Assembly (NCBI RefSeq): GCF_003208435.1
Contig: NZ_QKMF01000007.1
Span: 62,001-126,000, forward strand
Length of the DNA stretch: 64,000 nt
Source of the DNA: Pelagimonas varians
GTDB lineage: Bacteria; Pseudomonadota; Alphaproteobacteria; Rhodobacterales; Rhodobacteraceae
Direction: 5' to 3'
Made by a program: the position numbers and the translations under genes. Numbering within the stretch: position 1 is the stretch's first letter; each line of letters starts with the position of its first letter. Of the stretch, positions 17,681-25,981 are shown piece after piece. The notes under the pieces were generated by a model. That model worked only from the letters and a program-made list of their open reading frames with translations, was not told where the DNA came from and did not search any database.

Positions 17681-18901
17681 TTATTTGAAGAGCGACAACA
17701 GCTGTTGCGGAGCCTGATTGGCGATCGAAAGCGCCTGAACCCCCAATTGTTGCTGCACCTGAATGGCCTGCAATCGCGCCGAAGCCTCTTCCATATCGGC
17801 ATCTACCAGTGATCCGATTCCGGATTTCAGCGCATCGGTCAGCCCCGAAATGAAATTGGATTGGGTTTCAATCCGGCCCTGAACAGAACCAAAGTTGGCG
17901 GCGGATTCGATTGCAATTTGCAGCATGGATTCAATCGCGACCAGCGCAGCATCCGCCCCGGCCCCTGTGGTCACGTCAAAGTCATCGACCATTTCCAGAC
18001 TGCCGCCAATCGTGCCGTCGTTTTCAGTGTTATCCGTAGACTGGGCGACATCTGCTGCCGCAACTGTGATTGATGCGCCCGAGTTGTTGGTCATATCGAC
18101 CTGACCGGCAGTTGTGGCGTTTTCCTCAAAGGTGACGTCAAGCCCGTCAACGGTCGCCTGAAAGTTCAGTTTGGCGATCAAGGCGTCGGTCACATCTTGC
18201 AATGTATCGCCATCCCGCGCCACGTAGGCCACATCAGATGTAAAGGCCACGCCGCCGCCTGCCGTCATCTCATATGACATCCCCGGCTCTGGCGTACCGG
18301 TGAGCGTAAAGGCGTCAGTGGTTGCTCCATCCGCAATTGCGTTGGTGCTACCAATGTTCGTCCCCATCGTGCCCGCGGTCGCTTCGTTCGAATTAAGGTC
18401 CTGCCGTGCGACAGAAATCTTGGATGCTGCGACCCCAGTGCCAGTGCGGTCAAGCGATGCCAATACGTTCACACTCTCAGCGTCAATGGTATTGTTTTGC
18501 AACAGGTTGAGGCCATTAAACTGCGCCGCGCCAACCACGGCCCCGATTTGTTCACGCAGGGCCACGATGTCTGTCTGGATTTTCGCGCGGTCAACGTTTT
18601 CCTCTTGCGAGGCGACGATCTTGCCTTTGATATCCGTCAACAGATCGGTGACAGTTTCCGAAGCTTGCCGGGCAACCGCAACAGTGGATTGCGCAAGGTT
18701 GAGACTGTCGGAAATCCCTTTAAAGCTGGCCACGTCCGAGGTCATGACAGCCGAGATCGCCCAGATCGCCGAATTGTCCTTGGCGTTGGCCACGGATTTG
18801 CCGGTCGAAATTTGGGACTGGGTTTCTGCCATGCTGGCATTGACCGTTTTGAGTGTTTGCAGTGCCACCATGGCACCGTTGTTCGTTAGAATGCTGGACA
18901 T
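17681..18901 (-). CDS. Flagellin
   Basis: The product is the filament subunit. Conserved D0/D1 ends are clear: SSILTNNGAMVALQTLKTVN at the start and ARLQAIQVQQQLGVQALSIANQAPQQLLSLF at the end, with a variable middle rich in Thr, Asp and Ala (about residues 130-300). With the canonical ATG at 18901 it has 406 residues. That ATG has poor ribosome-site spacing, while an in-frame GTG 33 bases upstream follows AAGGAG at 5 bases; usage is unresolved. The gene is alone; flaF/flbT are not adjacent. Which flagellin paralogue it is cannot be told. Confidence 0.93.
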   Translation of the reverse strand: MSSILTNNGAMVALQTLKTVNASMAETQSQISTGKSVANAKDNSAIWAISAVMTSDVASFKGISDSLNLAQSTVAVARQASETVTDLLTDIKGKIVASQEENVDRAKIQTDIVALREQIGAVVGAAQFNGLNLLQNNTIDAESVNVLASLDRTGTGVAASKISVARQDLNSNEATAGTMGTNIGSTNAIADGATTDAFTLTGTPEPGMSYEMTAGGGVAFTSDVAYVARDGDTLQDVTDALIAKLNFQATVDGLDVTFEENATTAGQVDMTNNSGASITVAAADVAQSTDNTENDGTIGGSLEMVDDFDVTTGAGADAALVAIESMLQIAIESAANFGSVQGRIETQSNFISGLTDALKSGIGSLVDADMEEASARLQAIQVQQQLGVQALSIANQAPQQLLSLFK

Positions 18902-19164
18902 ATGACTGTTGGGTGCCTCTTTGAGCACCGTCACTCCTTTTTGAATTTCATCAAAGCGGCCCGTTCTGACCGTCACCCTCTTTCATTTCCCAATAAGTTT
19001 AATGCTGTCTCAAAATACGGAATTAAAAGTCTAAAACTTTCCTGATCTCGGGCCGTACAAAGAATGTGGCTGACCCAACCGATCCGCATCGACGGAAAAC
19101 CAACGGGTAGATCTATTTCCTGCACCCCAATAAGATGAACCACATTCGAATTCAGAGGCATAAG

Positions 19165-19264
19165 ATGACTGAATCAGTGACGCTCCCGATCTCCGCGCAA
19201 TTGTTTTGGGGGGCTGCTTGGCCTAGGTGGCATCGCAATAGCGATCCTTGTAGTCTTTGGGGCA
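19165..19264 (+). other. Out-of-frame 5' part of the pentapeptide-repeat gene, broken at a G6 tract
   Basis: An ATG at 19165 follows AGAGG at a good distance and reads MTESVTLPISAQLFW. At the six-G run 19208-19213 the frame departs from the downstream gene. Removing one G would continue as GLLGLGGIAIAILVV, a membrane helix, directly into the large frame at 19265. The combined protein would have about 476 residues. This is either a slipped homopolymer in this strain, a sequencing slip, or a phase-variable switch. Confidence 0.7.
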
Positions 19265-20596
19265 TTGTCCGCGATGGACCGAACAGGGCCCGCCCCGATT
19301 GAACGGCAGCTGAAAATCTATGGTCTGGATGGTATGAACCCCGGTCTTTTCTTGCTGCTGGCTCTGCTATGGCTCGGATTGTTCGCAATTTTGGTTTGTG
19401 GCTTGTTTGGTTTGATTTGGGATGTGCTGTGGCACGAACTGCCTAACCGCACCGATTCTAACGGTGTATGGGATTGGCGTTTCCGGTTGGTGCAACTCAC
19501 CGCGCTGACCACGGTCCTTGGCGGCGTCATTGCATTGCCGATTACATTGAACAAAGTGCGCCTGACCATGGAGCAAACCGCCACCGCCAAAGCAGCGCTG
19601 TTCAACAGTAAAATCACCGAAGCCGCCGCCGATCTACACGCCACGCGTCAAGTGTCAAAGAAAGTTGGTAAAAACAAATGGGAAACGGTTTGGGAAGACG
19701 ACATAGTCAGGCGCAACGCTGCCATTGATCGGCTCGAAGGGTTGGTGCGCGAAGAACCGGCAGAGGCGGGCCGGGTGTCACGTTTGTTGAGTGTTTATGT
19801 GCGGGAGTTGTCCAAGGAATATCCAGCACAAAAGACCCCGGACACCGACGATATCAAAAAGCTCAAAGACTGGGCAAAGGCCTTGAAGATTGCCCGCTCA
19901 GACATAGAAAACGCCGTTCAAATGCTTGGTCGGTTGGCAGATATCAACGGGGTTTATTCGCAAAATCTAGAAATCGATTTGCGCAGGGCAAACTTGCAAG
20001 CAATGGATCTCAAGCGCCTCAGCTATCCAAGTGCAAATTTCGATCACGCACAGATGCAGGGTGCCTTGCTAAGTCATTCATCCTTAGAAAACGCCAGCTT
20101 TTGCCATGCAGATATGAAAAATGCCGTCTTGTACAAAATAAGTGCTTCCTTTGCTTTTTTTACCGGAACGATAATGCAAAGCGCGGTTCTTGACTTTTCA
20201 ACCTTCACCAAAGCAGATTTTACAGGGGCAAAGCTCAACAGAGCAAAGCTCCAAGGATGTGATCTGACACAAGCCCACCTCACAGGGGCAATCATGAAAT
20301 CAACTAGTTTCGCAGCCGCAGATATAAGAATGGTTCACTTGAGAGGTATTGTCATTTGCGAAGATGCCGACCTAACGATGGCCAACTTGCAAGGTTCAGC
20401 CGTTAAAGGATCGGACTTTGGCCAGCTCCAACATATTGCGGATCACTTGGACACTGTATTTGGAGACGACACTACACGACTTCCAAACGGTGTTTCAAAG
20501 CTAAACCATTGGCCGCAGGAAGAACTAAGTTTTGGCGACTTCGAAGTCCAGTGGCGCAAATGGACAATGACAATAGACATCGACATTCCCGAATAA
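19265..20596 (+). CDS. Membrane pentapeptide-repeat protein (visible frame; true start probably 19165)
   Basis: The visible frame encodes 443 residues: two strong membrane segments (LFLLLALLWLGLFAILVCGL; LTALTTVLGGVIALPITL), a charged coiled linker (about residues 90-220), and a right-handed beta-helix of pentapeptide repeats (A-D/N-L-x-x) from about 19965 to 20420, for example ADFTGAKLNRAKLQGCDL. It ends with an acidic, tryptophan-containing tail. Such proteins are common in Rhodobacterales but have no assigned role. The upstream frame shows that a first membrane helix has been cut off by a one-base slip. GC content drops toward the repeat region. Confidence 0.8.
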   Translation: MSAMDRTGPAPIERQLKIYGLDGMNPGLFLLLALLWLGLFAILVCGLFGLIWDVLWHELPNRTDSNGVWDWRFRLVQLTALTTVLGGVIALPITLNKVRLTMEQTATAKAALFNSKITEAAADLHATRQVSKKVGKNKWETVWEDDIVRRNAAIDRLEGLVREEPAEAGRVSRLLSVYVRELSKEYPAQKTPDTDDIKKLKDWAKALKIARSDIENAVQMLGRLADINGVYSQNLEIDLRRANLQAMDLKRLSYPSANFDHAQMQGALLSHSSLENASFCHADMKNAVLYKISASFAFFTGTIMQSAVLDFSTFTKADFTGAKLNRAKLQGCDLTQAHLTGAIMKSTSFAAADIRMVHLRGIVICEDADLTMANLQGSAVKGSDFGQLQHIADHLDTVFGDDTTRLPNGVSKLNHWPQEELSFGDFEVQWRKWTMTIDIDIPE

Positions 20597-20671
20597 CAGG
20601 CTCCCCCTACCCTCGTCGCATATTCTGAGGCATAAGCCCGTCACGACTCAATATGCCTTTAGGAGAGACCG

Positions 20672-21964
20672 ATGCATGACATCCGCGCCATCCGTGACAA
20701 CCCCGCTGCCTTTGATGCGGCTCTTTCGCGCCGTGGGATCGAAAATGCATCATCTCCGCTGCTGAAACTGGACGCGGAACGCCGTGCTGCGATCTTGGCT
20801 GCCGAAACCGCGCAAAGCGATCAAAAGAAAGCCGCCAAGGAAGTCGGTGCCGCCAAAGCCAAGGGCGATGACGCCGAATTCGAACGGCTGCGTGCGCTTG
20901 TGTCCGAGAAAAAGGCCGAAGTGGCCGATATGCAGACCCGCGCCAAGGAGCTGGACGAAAAACTGCAGTATGAACTGTCGGTGATTCCGAACCTGCCCTA
21001 TGACGATGTACCGGACGGTGCAGACGAAGACGACAACGTCGAAGTTCGCACATGGGGCACACCGGCAACGCTCGATTTTGAGGCCAAAGAGCATTTTGAA
21101 TTGGCGGGCGTTGCCGCAAGCATGGACTTCGAGCTGGCCGCCAAGATTTCCGGCGCGCGATTTGTCATGCTAAAGGGCGCTGTTGCCCGCATCCACCGTG
21201 CGCTGGCGCAATTCATGATCGACACGCATGTTGATGAAAACGGTCTGACCGAGATGAATTCGCCGGTGCTGGTGCGCGACGAAGCGATGTATGGCACCGA
21301 CAAGCTGCCGAAATTCGGCGAAGACAGCTACCAGACAACAAACGGCTGGTGGCTGGTTCCGACCTCCGAAGTGCCTCTGACCTATACCGTTGCAGGCGAC
21401 ATTCTGGACGAAAGCACCCTGCCGATCCGCATGGCTGCGCACACGCTGTGTTTCCGCTCCGAAGCGGGCAGTGCTGGCAAAGACACGTCTGGCATGTTGC
21501 GTCAGCACCAGTTTGAAAAAGTCGAGATGGTTTCGATCACCCATCCGTCGCAATCGGACGCTGAGCAGCAACGGATGTTGGGCTGTGCACAGGGGATCCT
21601 GGAACGGCTCGACATTCCATATCGCACAGTTGAATTATGCACCGGGGACACCGGATTTGGCGCACGCCGCACCTTTGACATCGAAGCCTGGTTGCCCGGT
21701 CAGAACACCTACCGCGAGATCAGTTCGGTTTCGACCACAGGTGATTTTCAGGCACGCCGGATGAATGCACGGTTCCGCCCCGCCGACGGTGGCAAGCCCG
21801 AGTTTTTGCACACGCTGAACGGGTCGGGTCTTGCGGTTGGGCGGTGTTTGATTGCGGTTTTGGAAAACGGTCAGCAGGCGGATGGCTCAGTCACGCTGCC
21901 CGCTGCACTGGTTCCCTATTTGCGCGGCAAAACCACGCTGACAGCGGATGGCGTGCTGGCCTAA
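20672..21964 (+). CDS. serS: Serine--tRNA ligase
   Basis: SerRS charges tRNA-Ser and tRNA-Sec with serine. The 430-residue protein has the N-terminal coiled-coil arm (about residues 25-110, with [16 protein letters not shown]) that recognises the tRNA long arm, then class II motif 2 ([25 protein letters not shown]) and motif 3 ([17 protein letters not shown]). The preceding AGGAGA box and ATG at 20672 fix the start. Confidence 0.98.
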   Translation: MHDIRAIRDNPAAFDAALSRRGIENASSPLLKLDAERRAAILAAETAQSDQKKAAKEVGAAKAKGDDAEFERLRALVSEKKAEVADMQTRAKELDEKLQYELSVIPNLPYDDVPDGADEDDNVEVRTWGTPATLDFEAKEHFELAGVAASMDFELAAKISGARFVMLKGAVARIHRALAQFMIDTHVDENGLTEMNSPVLVRDEAMYGTDKLPKFGEDSYQTTNGWWLVPTSEVPLTYTVAGDILDESTLPIRMAAHTLCFRSEAGSAGKDTSGMLRQHQFEKVEMVSITHPSQSDAEQQRMLGCAQGILERLDIPYRTVELCTGDTGFGARRTFDIEAWLPGQNTYREISSVSTTGDFQARRMNARFRPADGGKPEFLHTLNGSGLAVGRCLIAVLENGQQADGSVTLPAALVPYLRGKTTLTADGVLA

Positions 21965-21983
21965 ACCACGCCCGTTACAATAC

Positions 21984-22018
21984 AAAAAGGCGCGTCCAAT
22001 TCTGGGCGCGCCTTTTTT
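21984..22018. terminator. Bidirectional terminator between serS and der
   Basis: AAAAAGGCGCG and CGCGCCTTTTTT form a long stem with a small AATTC loop, with A-run on one side and T-run on the other, so it can stop both serS and the convergent der transcript. Confidence 0.88.
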
Positions 22019-22060
22019 ATTGTACCTGATTACATCCAGCTGATCTGCCGATGAGGGGCG

Positions 22061-23521
22061 CTAGTCTTTAGCTTTTGGCAAGCTGCCCAAGTGCTTTTTA
22101 AGCGCGCCAGCGTTCTTTTTACGCCGTCCCTTGAACGGGTTCTGATCGCTTTGGCCGCGCATAACCAAGCGGATCGGCGTGCCTGGCATGTCAAAATCTT
22201 CGCGCATGCCGTTGACCAAATAGCGCGAATAGCTTGTTGGCAGCTTGTCAGGGTGCGAACACATGACAACAAAGCCCGGCGGACGGGTTTTGGCCTGTGT
22301 AATATACCGCAACTTGATCCGCTTGCCCTGCGGTGCGGGCGGCGGGTGCCGTTCGATCATATCGGACAGCCAGCGGTTCAATTCTCCGGTGGAAACGCGG
22401 CGGTTCCAAACGGTATGCGCCTTCATAATGGCCGCCTGTAGGCGATCAAGTCCCTTGCCGGTACGGGCAGAGACGGTAACCAAAGGCGCGCCGCGCAGCT
22501 GCGGCAGGAGACGTTCAAAGGCCTCTCGCATATTGCGCAGCTTTTCTTGCTTTTCGTCTTCAATGTCCCATTTGTTGACCGCGATAACCACGGCGCGGCC
22601 TTCACGTTCAGCCAAATCGGCGATTTTCAGGTCTTGGACCTCGAAAGGGATTTCGGCGTCTAGCAAGACCACGACAACTTCGGCAAATTTGATCGCGCGG
22701 ATGCCATCGGAAACCGATAGTTTTTCCAACTTCTTTTGCACTTTGGCGCGCTTGCGCATACCGGCAGTGTCAAAGATCCGCATGTGCACCCCATCCCATT
22801 CCTTTTGAACGGAAATGGCATCTCGGGTGATCCCGGCTTCGGGGCCGGTCAGAAGGCGTTCTTCGCCGATGATCTGGTTGATCAGTGTCGACTTGCCGGC
22901 ATTCGGACGGCCAACAACGGCAATTTGCAAAGGCCTGTCCGCCGTGATCGGACGCGGCGCGTCCGGATCATCATCTCCGACTTCGACTTCGATATCTGGG
23001 GCGTTCGCGTCAGCGCGGGCTTTGAATTCTTCTTCTATCGGCAACAAAAAGGAATACAGATCATTCAACCCTTCGCCATGTTCGGCAGAAAGGCGGATCG
23101 GTTCACCAAGGCCAAGGCTGTAGGCCTCGATCACGCCGGCGTCGGCAGCGGCACCCTCTGCCTTGTTGGCGGCCAAAATCACCTTTCCGGCCCGCCTGCG
23201 CAAGATTTCCGCAAACACAATATCATCGGCCAGAATACCGGCGCGGGCGTCGACAAGAAACAGGCAGACGTCGGCCATATCCACAGCGCGCTCTGTCAGG
23301 CGGCGCATGCGGGCAGGCAGCGATTCGTCATTGGCGTTTTCAAGGCCCGCGGTGTCGATCACCGTAAAGCGGATATCGCCAACTCTGGCATCCCCTTCAC
23401 GTAAATCACGCGTTACACCCGGTTGGTCATCGACCAACGCGAGGCGTTTTCCGACTAGGCGATTAAACAGCGTCGACTTACCCACATTGGGGCGGCCGAC
23501 AATGGCAAGCGTAAAACTCAT
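22061..23521 (-). CDS. der: Ribosome biogenesis GTPase Der (EngA)
   Basis: Der is a double GTPase required for 50S subunit assembly. Two G domains are visible: [12 protein letters not shown] near residue 10 and [12 protein letters not shown] near residue 210, each with NKxD-type motifs ([15 protein letters not shown]), followed by a KH-like C-terminal domain. The start at 23521 (MSFTLAIVG) is the family start; the longer open frame is not needed. It is third in a TPR-bamB-der operon. Confidence 0.97.
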   Translation of the reverse strand: MSFTLAIVGRPNVGKSTLFNRLVGKRLALVDDQPGVTRDLREGDARVGDIRFTVIDTAGLENANDESLPARMRRLTERAVDMADVCLFLVDARAGILADDIVFAEILRRRAGKVILAANKAEGAAADAGVIEAYSLGLGEPIRLSAEHGEGLNDLYSFLLPIEEEFKARADANAPDIEVEVGDDDPDAPRPITADRPLQIAVVGRPNAGKSTLINQIIGEERLLTGPEAGITRDAISVQKEWDGVHMRIFDTAGMRKRAKVQKKLEKLSVSDGIRAIKFAEVVVVLLDAEIPFEVQDLKIADLAEREGRAVVIAVNKWDIEDEKQEKLRNMREAFERLLPQLRGAPLVTVSARTGKGLDRLQAAIMKAHTVWNRRVSTGELNRWLSDMIERHPPPAPQGKRIKLRYITQAKTRPPGFVVMCSHPDKLPTSYSRYLVNGMREDFDMPGTPIRLVMRGQSDQNPFKGRRKKNAGALKKHLGSLPKAKD

Positions 23522-23671
23522 GCAGGGGTCTCCGGGATCAAGTGGTTCGCTTAGACTATTTCCAGACGACTTGAAACCCCAGATAATCTGGCATTGGCTT
23601 TGACACAAACGCAACGCCAAATTCCGTAGACGGAATTTTCAAAACTCTTGTAAGAGTTTTCGGCGCCGTGC

Positions 23672-25012
23672 CTATCGGTAAGCGTGCAGCACCCCGTCGC
23701 CAGATACTACATACAGCGTGTTGCCCGCCACAATCGGTCTCGTCGTTGCACCGCCTTTGATCTCAACAGAGGAGACCAGCGAGCCGTCTTCCGGCGCAAA
23801 GCTGCGAATCTGGCCATCACTTCCAGCAACGATCAAGCGACCACCCGCCAGAATTGGCCCCAAATTGGCATAACTACGATCCCGCTTTTTGTTGGGATTG
23901 CGCCGTGTCACCCAGCCCGGAAGGTCCTTTAGCCAGATTTCTTCGCCGGTTGCCGCGTCCAGCCGAACAAGTTTGTTCTGGTCTGACACAAAGAACAGCG
24001 ATCCACCCGCCGCCCAAACCGGACCAAGCGCGCCTTGTTGCGCGGTCCACACCCGGGCACCATCATAGAGGGACAAAGCCACCATACGGCCAGAATGGTT
24101 GGCCGCATAGACAGTGTCCCCGACGATCGTCGGAACACCGGTGATGCCATCCACGGTGGTCAGGGAAATCCCGTTTCGGCGTCCCAAAATATCTGCGTTC
24201 CAAACGCGGAAGCCACCCTTGCGAAAGGCTGCTTGAATAGAAGAATTGCCGTAGGAAAAGACGACATATTTGTCGTCCACTGCAGGCGCGCCGGGACCAG
24301 CCAGATTGTTGACGTCACCGTTGCCCTCGATCTGCCAGCGCATCCGGCCGGAATCCGCCTCGATTGCCCAAGCGACCTGATCACCTGCCACAACATAGGC
24401 AACACCGTCGCGAATTGTTGGCGCGCCGGATGCGGTGCCGCCCAAACGCTGGTTCCAGATTTCATTCCCCGACGCTGGATCAAGCGCAACCATCACACCA
24501 AAGCCAGAAGTTACGAACAATTTGCCTTCGGCAAAGGCCAAACCGCCGCCCTGTCCTTCGTGTGATTTTTCACGAAGTGGCGTCAAATCCCGGCTCCACA
24601 GCACGGTGCCCGAGGTCGAAACAGCCCGGACCACATGTTCGGCATCCATCACATAAATCCGGCCATCACCCATAACTGGAGTGGCGTTCAACCGTTTGCG
24701 GCGGCTGTCACCGGCCCCAATATCAACGGACCAAAGCGGTGAAAGCGTGCTGGCCAAAGCCGCATGGGAGGTCCGAACATGGGGGGATACCGGGCTTTGG
24801 CTCCAAGATGTATTTGACTGTGCTGCAGGAAGCGAAATTGCGCGGGAACCGGTTTCGGTCAATGCCGCACCGTCAGTCCCTTGCTCTTGCAAAACATCGC
24901 GGACGTTTACACGTTCACCGGCCAAAACTTCTTGCTTGGTGTTGCACCCTGACAGGGCCAAAGCCCCAACAACAACACCAACGAATCCAAGCATTTTTGT
25001 CCTGCGCGACAT
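23672..25012 (-). CDS. bamB: Outer membrane assembly lipoprotein BamB (PQQ-like beta-propeller)
   Basis: The 446-residue protein has a lipoprotein signal with lipobox LALSGC, then eight PQQ-like propeller blades with recurring xGxxxWxxD/G units (for example GNEIWNQRLGG, SGRMRWQIEG, GEEIWLKDLPG). BamB supports BamA in inserting beta-barrel proteins. The ATG at 25012 suits the signal peptide; an upstream ATG at 25036 is less likely. It sits between the TPR gene and der, the usual alphaproteobacterial order. Confidence 0.92.
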   Translation of the reverse strand: MSRRTKMLGFVGVVVGALALSGCNTKQEVLAGERVNVRDVLQEQGTDGAALTETGSRAISLPAAQSNTSWSQSPVSPHVRTSHAALASTLSPLWSVDIGAGDSRRKRLNATPVMGDGRIYVMDAEHVVRAVSTSGTVLWSRDLTPLREKSHEGQGGGLAFAEGKLFVTSGFGVMVALDPASGNEIWNQRLGGTASGAPTIRDGVAYVVAGDQVAWAIEADSGRMRWQIEGNGDVNNLAGPGAPAVDDKYVVFSYGNSSIQAAFRKGGFRVWNADILGRRNGISLTTVDGITGVPTIVGDTVYAANHSGRMVALSLYDGARVWTAQQGALGPVWAAGGSLFFVSDQNKLVRLDAATGEEIWLKDLPGWVTRRNPNKKRDRSYANLGPILAGGRLIVAGSDGQIRSFAPEDGSLVSSVEIKGGATTRPIVAGNTLYVVSGDGVLHAYR

Positions 25013-25041
25013 GTTTTGCCCCTTCCTACCAGTCATCTGGC

Positions 25042-25698
25042 TTAGCTTTGTTCGATCGAACCGCCCAGTGCAACAATCAACTGACTTGCGCGCCTGCGCA
25101 AGCCTGACGTGACTTCGGAATCAACCACGAGCGCTTGCAGACGGGTCAAAGCCGCGTCTTTGTCGCCGGTTTCTATTTCGATCAATGCCAATTGCTCCTC
25201 GGCCAAAAGCCGCAAGGGCTGACCGGGAACCGCCAGTGCTTCGAATCCGCTGCGGCGTTCATCCACAGGCAGAACGTCAGCGCCGCGGGCCATGGCCTTG
25301 TAGCTGGCAATCTGGCGGTAAATCTGCGGCACGTCGGTATTGTTTGCGACCGCTTGCAGACGTTCTACAGCTGCTGCATCATCCCCATTGCTGCCCTCTT
25401 CGGCGGCAATCAACATCTGCAAAACAGCCTGCGCATCCGCGCCCGGTGCAGCCAAATCGTCCAACGCAGTAACGCGCGCCGCACTGTCTTCGTTTTCCAA
25501 CGCGGTCAGGATACCATCGCCAAACGCTTGTGCCGCTGATGTTTCAGCTGCGTTTTGATACTCGCGCCACGCTGTGCCGCCAACGATCAGCACCACACCG
25601 AGTACGGGCACCCAGCCCCAACGCTTCATAAAATTAAACAAGCGGTCGCGGCGGACCTCTTCTGTGACTTCTTCGATGAAACTTTCGGAATTGCTCAC
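25042..25698 (-). CDS. Membrane-anchored TPR protein, YfgM-like
   Basis: The 218-residue protein has a cytoplasmic N-terminus (SNSESFIEEVTEEVRRDRL), one membrane helix (WGWVPVLGVVLIVGGTAW) and a periplasmic helical TPR-like region. YfgM-type proteins are periplasmic chaperones associated with SecYEG. The GTG at 25698 follows GGGGG at a proper distance; an in-frame start 18 bases upstream is possible. It begins the bamB-der operon; the order matches the yfgM-bamB-der arrangement of many Proteobacteria. Confidence 0.85.
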   Translation of the reverse strand: MSNSESFIEEVTEEVRRDRLFNFMKRWGWVPVLGVVLIVGGTAWREYQNAAETSAAQAFGDGILTALENEDSAARVTALDDLAAPGADAQAVLQMLIAAEEGSNGDDAAAVERLQAVANNTDVPQIYRQIASYKAMARGADVLPVDERRSGFEALAVPGQPLRLLAEEQLALIEIETGDKDAALTRLQALVVDSEVTSGLRRRASQLIVALGGSIEQS

Positions 25699-25901
25699 GC
25701 CTGCCCCCTTGGCCACATTTGGCTTTTGCCCCTCTTACCCCGCCACATGAGCGCTGCCAAGGCATCAAGACTGCTCATTTTTGGCACCGTCATGTCGAAA
25801 AAATGCCTTTGTGGCGTATTTAATGACAAGAAATGACAGTGGAGAGGTTGAAGGTGACTATGCTGGACCCTAAAACTGAACCAGTTGGTTTAGAAATAAT
25901 G

Positions 25902-25925
25902 GGCCCTGCGCTTTGGCGCAGTGGC
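25902..25925 (+). promoter_or_regulatory. Leader hairpin upstream of the RND efflux operon
   Basis: GGCCCTGCGC and GCGCAGTGGCC pair around TTTG (one bulged T), 57 bases before the adaptor start. No U-run follows, so it is not an evident terminator. A short inverted repeat AACTG-AAC-CAGTT lies at 25874-25886 and could be an operator. No local regulator gene is next to it. Confidence 0.3.
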
Positions 25926-25981
25926 CACGACAAAAGATCCGCGCGTGTTGCGCATAATTATAAATGGACAGTGGGTACCCG

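Noticed and set aside
18973-19161. 62-codon minus-strand frame upstream of flagellin with protein-like composition
   Set aside because: No ribosome site, no family, and it covers the promoter region and overlaps the probable start of the pentapeptide-repeat gene.
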